Source of the DNA: Batillaria attramentaria
Taxonomy: Eukaryota > Mollusca > Gastropoda > Batillariidae
Direction of reading: 5' to 3'
DNA length: 64,000 bases
NCBI GenBank assembly: GCA_018292915.2
Contig: JACVVK020000202.1
Location: 442,501 to 506,500, forward strand
The position numbers and the translations under genes are program-made. Below are positions 1 through 13,200 of the stretch, one piece after another. How positions within the stretch are numbered: the stretch's first letter is position 1; every line of letters begins with the position of its first letter. The notes under the pieces were generated by a model. The model was given only the letters and a program-made list of their open reading frames with translations. It had not been told where the DNA came from and did no database searches.

Positions 1-447
1 CCTGGGGTGGAAGGGAAGGACGTATAAATAGTTGAACACAACTGTATGTCAGGCGATCCACAGAAATGGTATGACGTCAAAACTGGCGAGTGGGCATCCC
101 TGGTGACGCTCGTCTGTAAATTAATGTGCAGGGATATGGTGATGAGCACGTGTTGCGGTGAAACAGGTAGTAATTTTAGTGTTGCCGCGGATTTAAGAAG
201 GGGATTCCTCGACAATTTTTTTCCTCCTCTCTAAAGGAGACATTTGAGAATTCGTTTCTGCAGGAAAATGATGCAATTTTCGGGATTTTTGTTCTTAGAT
301 ATTTTTGTCTGTTTTGTAACAGTGTCAACGTATATGTAACTCTACTGTCATTTGGTAAGTATGTCATTTTACCACCGCGAAATAGTCTTTGTTGCTTGCG
401 CGGCTTGAAGCCCTAATAACTAACTAACTAACTAACTCATCTTACCA
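1..447. other. Gene-free flank
   Basis: Short ORFs only, none resembling a known family. A small run of the tetranucleotide TAAC sits near 418-437. I see no other structure. Confidence 0.6.
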
Positions 448-1190
448 TTTGACGTTAGAACCCTTACGATGCCCGGCAACTTCAAATAACCTATCGCCCT
501 ATTCTGAGACATCTTACTTAAATTAGTAAACGTGAATTGTTTACCTTCTTAAGATAGAAGGGCATAAGCTCGATTGATTTGATAGACACTTACACTCCCT
601 TTTGTCATTTCACGCTAGAACTCTTTCCGTACCTGTCATCTTTAAATAACTCTCAGTAACTATTTTGAGACATGTGACTGAAATTAGTGACAACTCTGTA
701 CCCTCATGTATACTTAAAGGGTCTAATTGCGATGGATTTGATGAACACTTTGATGCACTTTTATCTTTTGAAGATAGAACTCTTTCCGTACCTGTCATCT
801 TTAAATAACTCTCAGTAACTGTTTTGAGACATGTGGCTGAAATTAGTGACAACTCTGTACCCTCATGTATACTTAAAGGGTCTAATTGCGATGGATTTGA
901 TGAACACTTTGGTGCACTTTTATCTTTTGAAGATAGAACTCTTTCCGTGCCTGACATCTTAATCTAGCTTTCAGTGACTATTTTGAGGCATCATTCTGGC
1001 TGAAATAAGAAACAATTTACTCTCATAAAATTATGCTAAAAGGGCCTAAGCAGGATGTAACTGATAAACACGCATGTGCCCTTTTGTCAGTTAACAATAG
1101 AACTCTTTCAATGCTTGACGTCTTAGAATAATGTACGACTATTTTGAGACATTTGCCGGGCTGAAATTAGAAACAGTTCTTTTTCACGGC
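448..1190. repeat. Degenerate ~160-bp tandem satellite, about 4.5 units
   Basis: Successive units share the order: a lead-in ending AGAACTCTTTCC, TTGAGACAT, TGAAATTAG and a GATTTGAT core. The two central units (about 616-776 and 777-938) are nearly identical; the outer ones are diverged, which fits array growth by unequal exchange from the middle. A related single unit seems to recur just downstream of PGRP-A near 4080-4140. No coding potential is seen. Confidence 0.8.
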
Positions 1191-1660
1191 TGGTGATTGT
1201 TTGGGTAAGCAAGTGAATCACTGAAACGTTTTTGGTTGGGTTTTCTTTAATTAGAATGACATTTCTGATGACTGAACATTCGCGCGTGACTCAGTGAATG
1301 ACAGGTCACATGCTTGCTTAAACGCATGTCCTTGTCTCAGTATGTATTTTACATCCTCAGTCACCATGACAGTAACTTTCACATAAGGCTTACGTTTGTA
1401 TCAGTGAAACAGTTCTGCCGGCCGTCAGTTGGTGAAAAGGTTTATAAGCCACGCATTTTATAAGCACTTGGGCCCCTTTAATAAATGACGGCCCACAGCT
1501 CTTGTAACTGGTGTTATCCGTGTCGTAGTCATCACTGTTACCTAATCCACGCGGGGGGGGGTTAGTGAAGATGGCCGGTGTTTTTCCTGTGGTACTCCGA
1601 TTCCGCAGTTCTGACACCTGCTTAGTCTCAGGTCGAGGCAGATCAATGTTTGAAATATAC

Positions 1661-1799
1661 GGGTGGATGGGTGGGAAGATGTTTGGGAGTTTAACGTCCT
1701 TTTCCACAAGGTATGGGTGATATCAACGAGACAACGAGACAAACAAACAAAAAAGGCCAGCACAAATATTTGACCCCAGTCGGGATTCGAACTATTTGA
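1661..1799 (-). mobile_element. SINE-A fragment, head missing
   Basis: Read on the minus strand it carries the tRNA B-box-like GGTTCGAATCCC-type remnant, the AAATATTTGTGCTGGCC motif, the GATATCACCCAT motif and the GGACGTTAAAC tail common to all SINE-A copies here. The tRNA A-box half is missing, so it is 5'-truncated. Confidence 0.75.
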
Positions 1800-1807
1800 A
1801 GTATAAC

Positions 1808-1846
1808 CAAAGACCGTAGATAATAAGACATTATCTACGGTCTTTG
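1808..1846. repeat. Perfect 17-bp hairpin
   Basis: CAAAGACCGTAGATAAT is followed by a 5-nt loop and then its exact reverse complement. The stem has no mismatch. It may be the core of a small palindromic element, but no flanking duplication is evident. Confidence 0.85.
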
Positions 1847-3655
1847 ATATAACTGACTTCAAGGACTGACTCGACTTGAACCTGGCATGTGCACCTCTCT
1901 ATGTCAGTTGTACAGTAGTAGCCTGTTTTGGGTTAATAAACCGCCCCTTTCTTTCACAGGGACAAAACGAAATTGAAGAAAATTGCCGGACGCGGCTGCA
2001 GAAAATGAAAACAAACCAAAACAACACAACTTGAAGGGAACGAATGCGTAAGTGGTTGCTGCAAGGGAGAGAACTGTGATTGAATGGTGGTCATAGACTC
2101 CAGAGTGCAGTCCCTTTTCGGCGGGGCGTGAAAATGTGACTGCTTACACCCAGCGCCATTTTCAAAAATGGCGAATTTTTTTTTAGAAAAGCAGAGACTT
2201 GTGTGTCATATGATTCGATTTGAAACGAAGTCTTGAATATCCGACCACTTTTCGTTTGGGCAAAATCTTTGCCAGCGGACAATTATTGTTGCGCTTTGAT
2301 GGCACTGTTTACGTGGTACACTGATCCAACAGGATGTGAGTAAACGGCAAGGGGGTTGCACTCTGACAGGCCAAGGTGTTGCACTCTGCAGGCAAGTATT
2401 ATTGCACGGTGCAGACGATCACGTACCTGCCTTGTGGTGGAATAAGAGACGATTACAAAAGCATACACACCCGTGCTCTAGGACTGAATGTAATAATAGA
2501 TCTGTCCATTCAGACAGAGACATGTTATGTATGTCTCTGGTTCAGAAACACGCCTACTTTCACTCTGAAGACAGCCTGCCATCACTTGCGCCACTGAGGA
2601 TCCCTCTGGGTTCAAAGCTGGTCAAGGATGACATAGTGCGCGACCTTGTGTTTGAGAGCACCGAGACAATTTAGGCCCGTCACGGTAGCGCAGTGAGCGC
2701 CATTTCCCCACTGTGCACAGAGGTACTTTCCACTGAAAGACTCTGTGCCCCAGAGAGTGTGGTGGTCACTGGATCACAGTTCTCTCCCTTGCAGCACTTT
2801 TCGCTGCTGCAATCACTAGTTGCCTTTTTTTTTTCAAAACAAAACAAACAACAACAACAACAACAAAACTCGGTGCTACTGTATTGGGTGTTGTTTTATC
2901 TGTGTGAAAGAAAGGGGTGAGTGATATGTCAACCAGGAAACACTGAGACGTGAAATGTATGTTATACTCAGTTCAGACATAATAATATTATGACTTCACC
3001 CTAACTGAAGCTATCGTCTGCAAATCTTTTGAATCGATGCTTGCACTCTATACACTCCCCGCCGTCTTGACTGACACCCGTCAGTTTAACCGGTTTCCCT
3101 AAGCCGTTACGTCCGCGATCGCTCAGGTGTACAGGATGCAAGGAGTGGCGTTGACTCGGTACTGTTGTAGGATCTTTGCTGTAATGCAACATGTATCACT
3201 GCCACTACTGACTCTGTGACCGGATTTCTCGTTCACAGAAGCAGGATGTTGCCTTCCTGTGTACAAATAATCTATTGTTTGGCGTGACACGTAAAATGTG
3301 TTGTGTTGAGGTCAACATTTGGCTGGGAAACGCGGTATTTTGACGAGAAACTGCGCATTAATTTTTATGTCCAGAGGGGGGAGGAGGGACAGAACAGTGG
3401 GCGTCGTAGGCCAGGGGAGGCAATTCAGACGGTGACTGAAATCATTTGTGTAGCTGTAAGCTCCCTTGAACTGGATCCACTTTGAGCGGCAGTTGGATGA
3501 CTATTTTGTATTTAATTTGTCGAATTGTTAAGGGGGTAATAGAAAATGAACAATACTGTTGATGCTGGCGTTGGGGTTTTTGTTGTTGTTGTTGGTTTGG
3601 TTTGGTTTTTTGACATTTGCTCAAACAGTAACTTTTATTGCCACTCGCCTGGCTT
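1847..3655. other. Gene-free stretch
   Basis: I find no recognisable coding exon, RNA gene or element. The longest open frames (about 110 codons near 2336-2674) have no family resemblance and no composition bias. A (CAA)n run lies near 2850. Confidence 0.55.
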
Positions 3656-3711
3656 ATACTGTTTGTTTGTTTGTTTGTTTGTTTGTTTGTTTGTTTGTTT
3701 GTTTGTTTGTT
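3656..3711. repeat. (GTTT)n microsatellite
   Basis: Tetranucleotide array of about 14 units; related GTTT arrays recur at 16827, 39247 and 50330. Confidence 0.9.
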
Positions 3712-3781
3712 TCCATTATTAGTTTAAAGTACTGGACAACTTGCTGAAAAGGGTTTGATTTTTTTTAATGTGGATGACTGA

Positions 3782-3892
<111 letters not shown>

Positions 3893-4164
3893 CAACGCAA
3901 GATCCTAAATCAGTACGAATCAACCTTTGAAGAATTTCACGTTTTCACAACTGACCTTCCAATACCTCACTCAACTGACACGTTGTTTCAACACATGAAA
4001 TGACAAAATGCCGCAAAACTGGTATGGCACGTCACGCAACACCCTCCGTGTTTAAAAAGAAAAAAATTCTATTTTGGTAAAAGGGTGTAAGCGCCATGGA
4101 TTTAATACGCACTTCCAGGCCATTTTACCAAATGACGATACGACAGCTAGAGCTTCAAACGCTT

Positions 4165-4388
4165 CTATCCGTAGAGCTGTGTGCCGGACCTGTAGTGAGA
4201 CCAGGAGTGGATCAGATTGTAAAGCGCGTCGCCTGGGCAGGAGGTCTGGCCGACATCACGATGACCTTTGAGGGTGTAGGAGGAGCTGATCTTGCCGTTG
4301 TCCAGCCCGCACTGGATCAGCTGCTTCACCGTGTTCTGGGCGGCGGCGTTCGGCACGTCGTGGGTGAAGTCGCCGATGATGCAGATGG
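4165..4388 (-). CDS. PGRP-A exon 6: C-terminal amidase and stop
   Basis: Acceptor TTTCAG. It encodes ICIIGDFT, the LIQCGLD helix and [13 protein letters not shown] with the second His and the Cys ligand. It stops at TAG after the final Tyr-Gly. A possible ATTAAA polyadenylation signal lies about 60 nt past the stop. Confidence 0.93.
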
Positions 4389-6271
4389 CTGAAAGTCAAG
4401 CAGTGCGAAAGCTCTGCAGGTCAACACACAAATGCCTAAAAATGCCTATATACTGATATTCCTTTTTAAGCTTTTGATCTTTAAGTTCAAGTTAAATTCC
4501 ACCGCCTGTATTGATGTGTATAAATGTGTGCGTGTGAATGTTGTGTGTGTGCGTGAGCAAAAGCGCATTGAGTGCTTTTCGAAGCAGAACTCCGCGCTCT
4601 ATAAGTGTAATATATTATTATTATTATTATTATTATATATTATTATTATTATAAGCCTCAGGCCTCACAGTCACCCCCTAAAAATGCTTCGATGTAGAAA
4701 ACAAAAATGACCGTGCCGGCACAGACCATTCAAGGGCACGCACCTCACACGAGTTTAAAAAAAAAAAAAAATTGAATGTCTCTTTTCCGCTCAGGCCTCA
4801 CTGGTGTAATGCAAGTCTACTTTCTGCTAAGGCCATTTCACTCAAATCTACTGATGCCACTTGTGCTCGACCTGTGTGCAAACTGAAGTCCCAGCTTCAC
4901 TGGCCGCTTGCCTCTGCAGTGTTGCGGCCCGTTTAATAATCCCGGTCCCCTTTGCATTGTATTCTGTGACCTACAGCACTAATACACTATGCAGAATGAT
5001 TCTGTGAAACACCGCACACTTTCGACATTCACTGTTTCCAGAGAGGGGGCGGGACAGAACAAGGCGGCGAAAGATAGGAACGAACACTAAGTTTACACCA
5101 ACACGCAGGCTCTTAGGAAATGACGCCGTTCCCTTGTTCTCTGTCCTCTCTGAAAACTCTGTGTTTCATAGCACTCCGCATGAAAGCGATGCTTCTTGCA
5201 TAAGTAATGAGGCTTCACTTTCCTAAGTGGTCTCTCCTGCTACAGTAACTGGTGCAGGCAATAGCTACTGAATGCGCTGAGCCATGAGGGATCCTCAGTG
5301 TTTGGAAGAGTTGTGTCCCTTTAGATGCCCGGGGTCTGCTTGCGTCAAAGGGAGATAACTCTTATCCCCCCCCCCCAACCCCCCAACAGAACGCACACGT
5401 TACGTACTTGATCAGTGCCTGGTGGCGCCGAGGTCAAGATAATTATAATTACCTATCCCATTGTGGTTGTAGCCGTAGGTGTGTGCCCCGATCTCCGTCC
5501 ATCCCCTGGCTTCGTACGCGTTACCGTCCTCGCCCACCACAAAGTTGTAGCCGATGTCTGGCCATCCTGACAACAGACAAAGGGAAATCAAAGTGATGAT
5601 TAGATGCATTCGACCAGCAGCATGACTGTGTGGAGCTCAAGTTCCCTGAACTAACAACTTATCAAAGCACCATTAGCCACAGACTTGGTGAGCGACGAAG
5701 CGGACTGATAATTCAAGTTTTTGTTGTTGTTGTTGTTGTGTTTGTTGTTGTTGGTTGGTTGGTGTTTTTTGTTGTTGTATGTTTTTTTTGGGGGGTTTTG
5801 TTTTGTTTTCTTTTGTTTGTTTGGTGTGTTTTTTTGTTGTTTGTTTTTTTGTTTTTTGGTTTGTTTTTGTTTTGTTTTGTTTTTTTTTTTTTTGGGGGGG
5901 GGGGGTGGAGGTGGGGGGGGTGGAGGTGGGGGGGGGGGGGTTCGGTCGTGTACGTTAAGCCGAACTCTTCGAGTAGGTCCTCTTCAAACGCAAAAGATAA
6001 TCCGTCCTATTTTCCTCCAGTTGGAGATCATATTTACCGTCAAAGCGTCCAAGTGATCCTCAAATCCTCGGCGCTTAGACTCTTTTACCAAATGTCGGAA
6101 GCAGAGAACGTCAGTTATAAGGGATGTCGATGAGGTGAGGAGGGGTGAAGGGGTAGTAGGTTTCGGTGAGTTTAACGTCCTTTTCCACCACATAATCATG
6201 GGTGATGTCAAAAACGGGGCGACGAGGAATAGGCCAGCACAAATATTTGGCCCCAGCCGGAAGAGGTGAGG

Positions 6272-6346
<75 letters not shown>

Positions 6347-9300
6347 GGGGCGAAGGGCGAAGAAAACTACTCTCAAATCCCGGTTTCTAAGACATATCAG
6401 AGTTCTGAAAAATTGTGCAAACAGACTTTCCAAACCGTGACCGACCACGGACGCTGTCGAGCATAGAACAAGTGGTGCTTATGAGCTGGTTTCCTGCCAA
6501 TAATTTCCCTAACTTTCCCCTCATGCGCAGTATTCACAGGCCGGTCCGGAGACCGTGACAGGCGCAATCAGGCCAGAAAGGAAAGAGGGCAAGGACACTA
6601 CGAACGAGCGTCATCCGGGTTTCATATCAAACTGTTACCTAAGCGCATGAGGAAAGGGAGCTAATAGGATTTTGCAAGTAAATCAGGAAAATCCTTGGAT
6701 AAACCGTCAGCTGATCGAGAATTATCGTTACTGCCTTGTTCATAAATGTGCCCAGTAAATGTCTGTAGGCCTATCGTGTCATCGTGTAAACAGACCAAAG
6801 AGTCCTGGTCTAATGTAAACACATTTTTCACTGTACACAATTTCCACATGGGGAAAAAACCTTTTCCCACTTGGCGGGGAAAAAAGCCTCACACATGTAA
6901 ACACTGCAGACGAGCACAGTCACGTATATATATTAACAGCTCGTGGATGCTCGTTCTTCCGGCTGTGACCGTGACACAGCATGGGGCTGATTCAGGTGAG
7001 CGGGTGAAGTGATAGCATGAGTTAACGGGACGCATGTTCCTGATCCTGATCAGCAGATCCTGTTGGTCGCGACACCTTGTGCAAGGGCAGGGTGTGTGTT
7101 TACCTACACTGGCGTACGTGTACACGGACGAAACCCCACACCGTCACAAAAAGTGTCAACAAGAGGTGTCATTGCGGAAGCCGGGTATAATTCGGACAAA
7201 CACGACAAACATGCTGGTGTTCAGTGTGAACTTACTCACGGACAATAAAGTCTTTAAAGTCTCTACGTTCGAAATGAGTTCAGTTATAAGTGTTACTCAC
7301 GGACAATAAAGTCTTTAAAGTCTCTACCTTCGAAATGAGTTCAGTTTTAAGTGTTAAAGTCTTTAAAGTCTCTTTGTTCGAAATGAGTTCAGTTTTAGGT
7401 GTTACTCACGGACAATAAAGTCTTTAAAGTCTCTATGTTCGAAATGAGTTCAGTTTTAAGTATTACTCACGGACAATAAAGAATTCTTTAAAGTCTCTTT
7501 GTTCGAAATGAGTTCAGTTTTTAGTATTACTGGCGGACAATAAAGAACTCTTTAAAGCATGTATGTTCGAAATGAGTTCAGTTTTAAGTGTTACTCACGG
7601 ACAATAAAGAACTCTTTAAAGTCTCTGTTTTTGAAATGAGTTCAGTTTCAAGTGTTACTCGCGGACAATAAAGAACTCTTTGAAATGAGTTCAGTTCCAA
7701 GTGTTTCTCGCGGACAATAAAGAACTCTTTAAAGTCTCTGTTTTTGAAATGAGTTCAGTTTCAAGTGTTACTCGCGGACAATAAAGAACTCTTTGAAATG
7801 AGTTCAGTTTCAAGTGTTACTCGCGGACAATAAAGAACTCTTTTAAAGTCCTCTATTTTTGTTATGAGTTTTGAAGGTAAAAAAAAAAAAAAACTGCAGC
7901 TTACAAAGCTCTACGGCTGTTTGCCAAATGAACAGATGTTCCGTTTGGCTCCTGCGACCGTTTTCGTGACTTCGCGGCTTTTAATAGTGGGGGAATATGA
8001 CTTCCTTTGGCCTAACGCTTCCATACTTGCACTACACGTCGATACGACCAAGTGGCTAAAAATAGCCACCAATCAGTGCTGTCTAGTTAGTGTTCAGTCC
8101 GCAACCAAAATTAATAATGTCGTCTGCTCAGTACGCGGTACCGCTTCTACGTAGGTGGGGAGCCGGGACAGCCGAATGGTACAGCGTTGGACTTGCAATA
8201 CTCGGGTCGTGAGTTCGAATCCCGGCTGGGGCCAAATATTTGTGCTGGCCTTTTTTTTTTTTTTTTTTTTTTGGTTTTTCTCGTTGCCCCGGTTTTGATA
8301 TCACCCATGCGTGGTGGAAAAGGACGTTAAACTCCTAAACACCCACCCACCGACCCGCTTCTGCGTACGTAGAACAACATATACTTATACGAGGGTGGGT
8401 GGGTGTTTGGGAGTTTAACGTCCTTTTCCACCACATACGGGTGCTATCAAAGACGGGGCAACGATGAAAAAGCCAGCACAAATAGTTGGCCCCAGCCGGG
8501 ATACGAACTCACGACCTTAGCATTGAGAGTCCAACGCTCTGCCAATCGGCCATCCCGGCTCCCCCACAACATATATACGAAAACCAGAGTAAGCACAATG
8601 GTTTCAGATGCTATACTGTGTCCCAAGTGACTGATTTCTGTTGCGCACATTAAGCGCATTTGATGAAAAGTTTTCCACACGCTGTAGTATGCCTCCCATA
8701 CGCATTGAGACTTTAAAGAAGTAAAAAAAAAAAAATTAAACCCGGAGGTATGTGCAAGCAAATCTCAACCACCTCCGGGCAGTTTTTTGGGTTTTTTTGG
8801 TCGATGAGGACACGCGAAAGGGGTTTTCACCGAGTGACGGCCCTAGTGCTAAATAAAGATTATACGTCAGTGCACGTGTCTTCTAAGCAATGTTCTGCTT
8901 CATTCTTGCATAATGCAATAGTACGCACTCTGAGAGTGTTTCGTAATGGTCCACTATTCTGTCAACTTTCTATAAGGCTGAAGACTGTTACACCGAAATA
9001 TCACACGGAAGTATGTATTTATCGTGTTCTCAGACAAAAGAGAGTACTTCTGGAGTTTGGTTTCTCTATAGCTCAGTGAACAGATCCCATCCTGTTGTGG
9101 GTGTTGCTAGAGACCACAAACGGTGTCGATTTCTACCCCTTTACCAGTTCAGGACTCGGCCACGTGAAAAATCACGTTCTGCGTGTCGCGCAGCACGCGG
9201 GCCACCTCACTTGTAAGTTGGGTTAGTCAGGATGAGCTGTAAATTATGAACTGTTACGCGACAGCTTGTAACCGACTGATAACGACATTGAATTGGATGA

Positions 9301-10229
9301 ATGAACTGAACTGAACTGAAGTGAACTGAACTGAACTGAACTGAACGGAACGGAACGGAACTGAACTGAACGGAACTGAACTGAACTGAATGTATTCAAC
9401 TGAATGACTTGAACAAATTGTATGAACTGAACGAATTGTAGTGAATGGAACTGATTTGAATGGAATCTTTCAGTAGCGTTTTGGATAGAAAGCCTTCACA
9501 ACACAAACTACAAGTATGGGCCGATGTAACGCGGTGGATGCACTCCCCAGCGGGAAGTGCCCCGGGTGTAAGCAGCTTGAGGCTAGAAATGACCTGGGCC
9601 AAAGCAGCTTGATGCTAGAATTGCCCCGGGGTCAAAGCAGCTTGATGCTAGAAGTGCCCCGGGTCAAAGCAGCTTGAGGCTAAAATTGTTTCAAGCCAAA
9701 GTAGGTTGAGGCTAGAAGTGTCCCGGGTCTAAGCAGCTTGAGGCTAGAAGTGTCTCGGCTCAAAGCAGCTTGAGGCTAGAAGTGCCCCGGGTCTAAGCAG
9801 CTTGAGGCTAGAAGTGCCCCGGGTCTAAGCAGCTTGAGGCTGGAAGTGTCTCCGGTCTAAGCAGCTTGAGGCTGGAAGTGTCTCGGGTCTAAACAGCTTG
9901 AGGCTGGAAGTGCCCCGGGTCGAAGCAGCTTGAGGCTAGAAGTGCCCCGGGTCTAAGCAGCTTGAGGCTGGAAGTGTCTCCGGTCTAAGCAGCTTGAGGC
10001 TGGAAGTGTCTCGGGTCTAAACAACTTGAGGCTGGAAGTGCCCCGGGTCTAAGCATCTTGAGGCTAAAAATGCCCTGGAGTCAAACGAGCCGGTGAGTAA
10101 ATCTGGCTTATTAACCCTTCCCTTTTACCTAGCGATCGGGTTCTGTCTTGCTGTTTGAAACCTTGTGAGGCCTTTTAGCCGCAGCAGTCTGGTCTGTTGT
10201 TGTAGTTTTGGTTTTGGGGTTTTTTTGGG

Positions 10230-10270
<41 letters not shown>

Positions 10271-13200
10271 GACTGGCTAAAAATGAAATCATTCTGCAGA
10301 TGACTATTGAGAAATAACGCTCACCATGCGTGTCCATGTGGTAGTTCTGGTAGCCCCTGACGATCTGCTGACAACTGTTGCGGTCGTGGCATCGGTTGCC
10401 GGCGCCGCCATGATGGATGAAGACGTAGATGGGCTTGGCCGCCATGTCGCCGATGTGGTGGGCCGGGGCACGGGCACCCCACTCCGCCCGCGTGATGATC
10501 TTCGGGCACCCAGCCAACTGAACGTTGCTGCCGCCGCTGCTTGAGGACCCACCTGGAGCCAAGAAACTCACGGGTGCCAAAAGTGCGCGAGGTAAAGCCT
10601 GCTCTTAATGGGTACAGCGCGCGAAACACACATATGCACATCACAGTCGTTGCGCTCGGTGTGTCTACTAATACAAAACTGAACACAGGGCGGTGCTCGG
10701 TGACAAACCGATTGAAGATGCACTGTCCGCCATGCACGGTTTGCACGCCGAGTGACCGTAGTACAGCCAAGCAGAATCTGTTGAGGAAACCACAGTCACA
10801 GTTGTGGCTATTTGAAATCCAACTGTGGACAGCACTGTGGCGCTCCGCAGTGCCCAATTTAAGAGCCGGCTTTACAATCCTCTTCTCGTGGGATTACTAC
10901 TTTTAACTCATTTCCTACCGAGTGGGTTTGGGGGTTGCGCACCGGTGGCCTCCCTTTAAAAATATCATAATTAATCCATGTCTGTATGGATTGAAATTTG
11001 GCTTGAGTGGGAGTGTTGCACTTTGATTATACTCCTGTTCGCTGCAATAAGAGCCGTTTAGAAACCGTAAATTTCGCCTGGTTTTCGCATACAGGGCCAA
11101 AACCGAAACAAACAAAAAAAAACCTCAAACACGTGGGATACCCGTTCGCGGTACAAGACGTGTTAAGCATGAAGATTTATTTCTTTTTCATGTGCTTCTT
11201 TGTATTAGTTGTGTTTGTTCCTCGCTGGTGCATTCAGATGAAGTCGCCGTGGAAAGAAAATTTTCAACCGTGTAAAATGTACTGCGATCCTAAAACATAG
11301 GTCTTAGTCGCTCCTGATTTAAAGCCAACTTCACACTCCACAATTACTGTCCACTCACCGTCACACGCCCTGACAGACAACCAGTTCGACGCCGCCCAGG
11401 CTGCCTGGAATCAGACATAATATTACTGGCATGCAAATCTGTTTCGGCAAATAAATTCAGGTCCTGTTAAAGGCACAGTTTGCAAAGTTAGACCTTCGGA
11501 GTTATCTTTCGGGACCACGCCCACCCCCACAACCCCCAAAACTCTCCACACCCGGAAAAAGTACATATGTGACCCGTTCTCACAAAAGGGACCATCAGTC
11601 GAAAATTTTCAATTTTGAGATATGTATGACACTGCAATCCACTGGTTATGTAGTTTAATTCATTATAAGAATGAAAGCTGTACTACTAAACTTGACAGAG
11701 ATATCAGCAGCTGAAGTTGGCTACTCACAGGGCGGCCATACTGACCCCCGGCACTCTTTTCGCCTGTAGCGGCGTTCGGCTTAGCGCGACTTCGGTCCCT
11801 TACGTGAGAACGGGTCACATATTGACAGCATTGAAATGGCATACTAGACTGGTAAGAAATTGTGTTAACCCAACCAACCAAACCAAACCCAAACCAAACC
11901 AAATCAAACCGAACCTGACCGACAGGAACTCACCCGACCTCCGTAGGTCAGATGGTACCAGGTGTAACCTCCGGACGCTCTGTGCTCGCCTGTGTAAGGC
12001 AGGCACTCGCCGACAGCCATGGTGTGAAGGATGTTGTGACTCGTTCCCGGTCCGTCGCGCACGTGCAGGGCATCGGTGGCGCATGCGCACTGAGCTGCCT
12101 CGGCACGCCTCTCCACCAGGGTCAGAAGACCCACCGCAAGGATAACGTGTAGCTAGGACGTAATGACACACTACATAGTACAGGTAAATGGTACAGGTAT
12201 CTATATTATGATATATCATGTAATGTCTAATTTCGTCGTTTTGGGGGAGCCGGGTTGGCCGAATGGTAGAGCGTTGGACTTCTAATGCTCGGGTCGTGAG
12301 TTCGTATCCCAGCTGGGGCCATGTATTTGTGCTGGCTTTTTCATCGTTGTCCCGTCTTTGATATCACCCGTATGTAGTGGAAAAGGACGTTAAACCCCCA
12401 AACACCCACCCACCCACCCACCCTCGTCGTTTTGGCTCTCAAAGAAGATGCTGGATTAGATACCGCTGCTGCAAGACACCACGGCGCTTTTCAAGCTGTA
12501 CGTATACAGTTCACAAAAAGGAACGTGACAAGCACTGGCAGAAATAATAATAATAGTGTTGTGAACTTGCATGGTGACTGACTGCGTAATGTAGCGCCAG
12601 TCGCCTTACAATTTCCCTGGCTTATTTTCTTTCTTTCTTTCTTTCTTTCTTTTAAACCGACGGTCTGGAAAGCATAGTTTAATTCGGTAGTTGGTATACT
12701 GCATATCGAGACTTGCTTGTCTTGAGCTGTAGAAATGAGTTTGGTTTCGAACGCGATTTTGTTTCCCTTCAGCTGTGCTTTGAATCCTGACGGCAAGCCT
12801 CACTAACATTGGCAATATATCAGCCGTCACTCAGCTGCAGACAGCATATTCTTCTTCTTTTTTTTTTCTTTTTTTTTTTGCTGCCCCAGCTCTTTGCCAG
12901 CTCCAGTGGTGTTCCTCCCAGGTCATGGGTGGAATCCACGGAGGACTCGGAAGCTGGGACAATTTTTATTATGCATGATGATGGAGATGAGGATGATAGT
13001 AAGATGATGCTATGGAGGTCCATGTGGTTTGGGACTGCGGGACAGGGCCGCATTCCACGCTTCCTGTCATAAATATCCCGGCATTAACCAGGCCCGGGAA
13101 CTACGGCACCTGCGGTGCCGGCCGTGTAATCATCCACATCATAAGACGTGTCATACTAAGGGAAGCACCCCCAAAGTCGCACCCGGTGAAGTGGGTGAAG

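Noticed and set aside
2336..2674. 112-codon plus-strand ORF
   Set aside because: No homology recognised, no codon bias, no splice or promoter signals; within chance expectation.
5630..6133. Long Phe/Val/Gly-rich open frames at 5.7 kb, 25.0 kb and 39.6 kb
   Set aside because: They are produced by T/G low-complexity DNA and have no start context, splice sites or family resemblance.
8161..8235. tRNA genes in the SINE-A heads
   Set aside because: All copies run into the same non-tRNA body, and acceptor-stem pairing is poor. They are SINE heads, not tRNA genes.
9554..10085. Regular 32-bp direct repeats resembling a CRISPR array
   Set aside because: The whole 32 bp repeats without unique spacers, no cas genes are present and the context is an animal intron.
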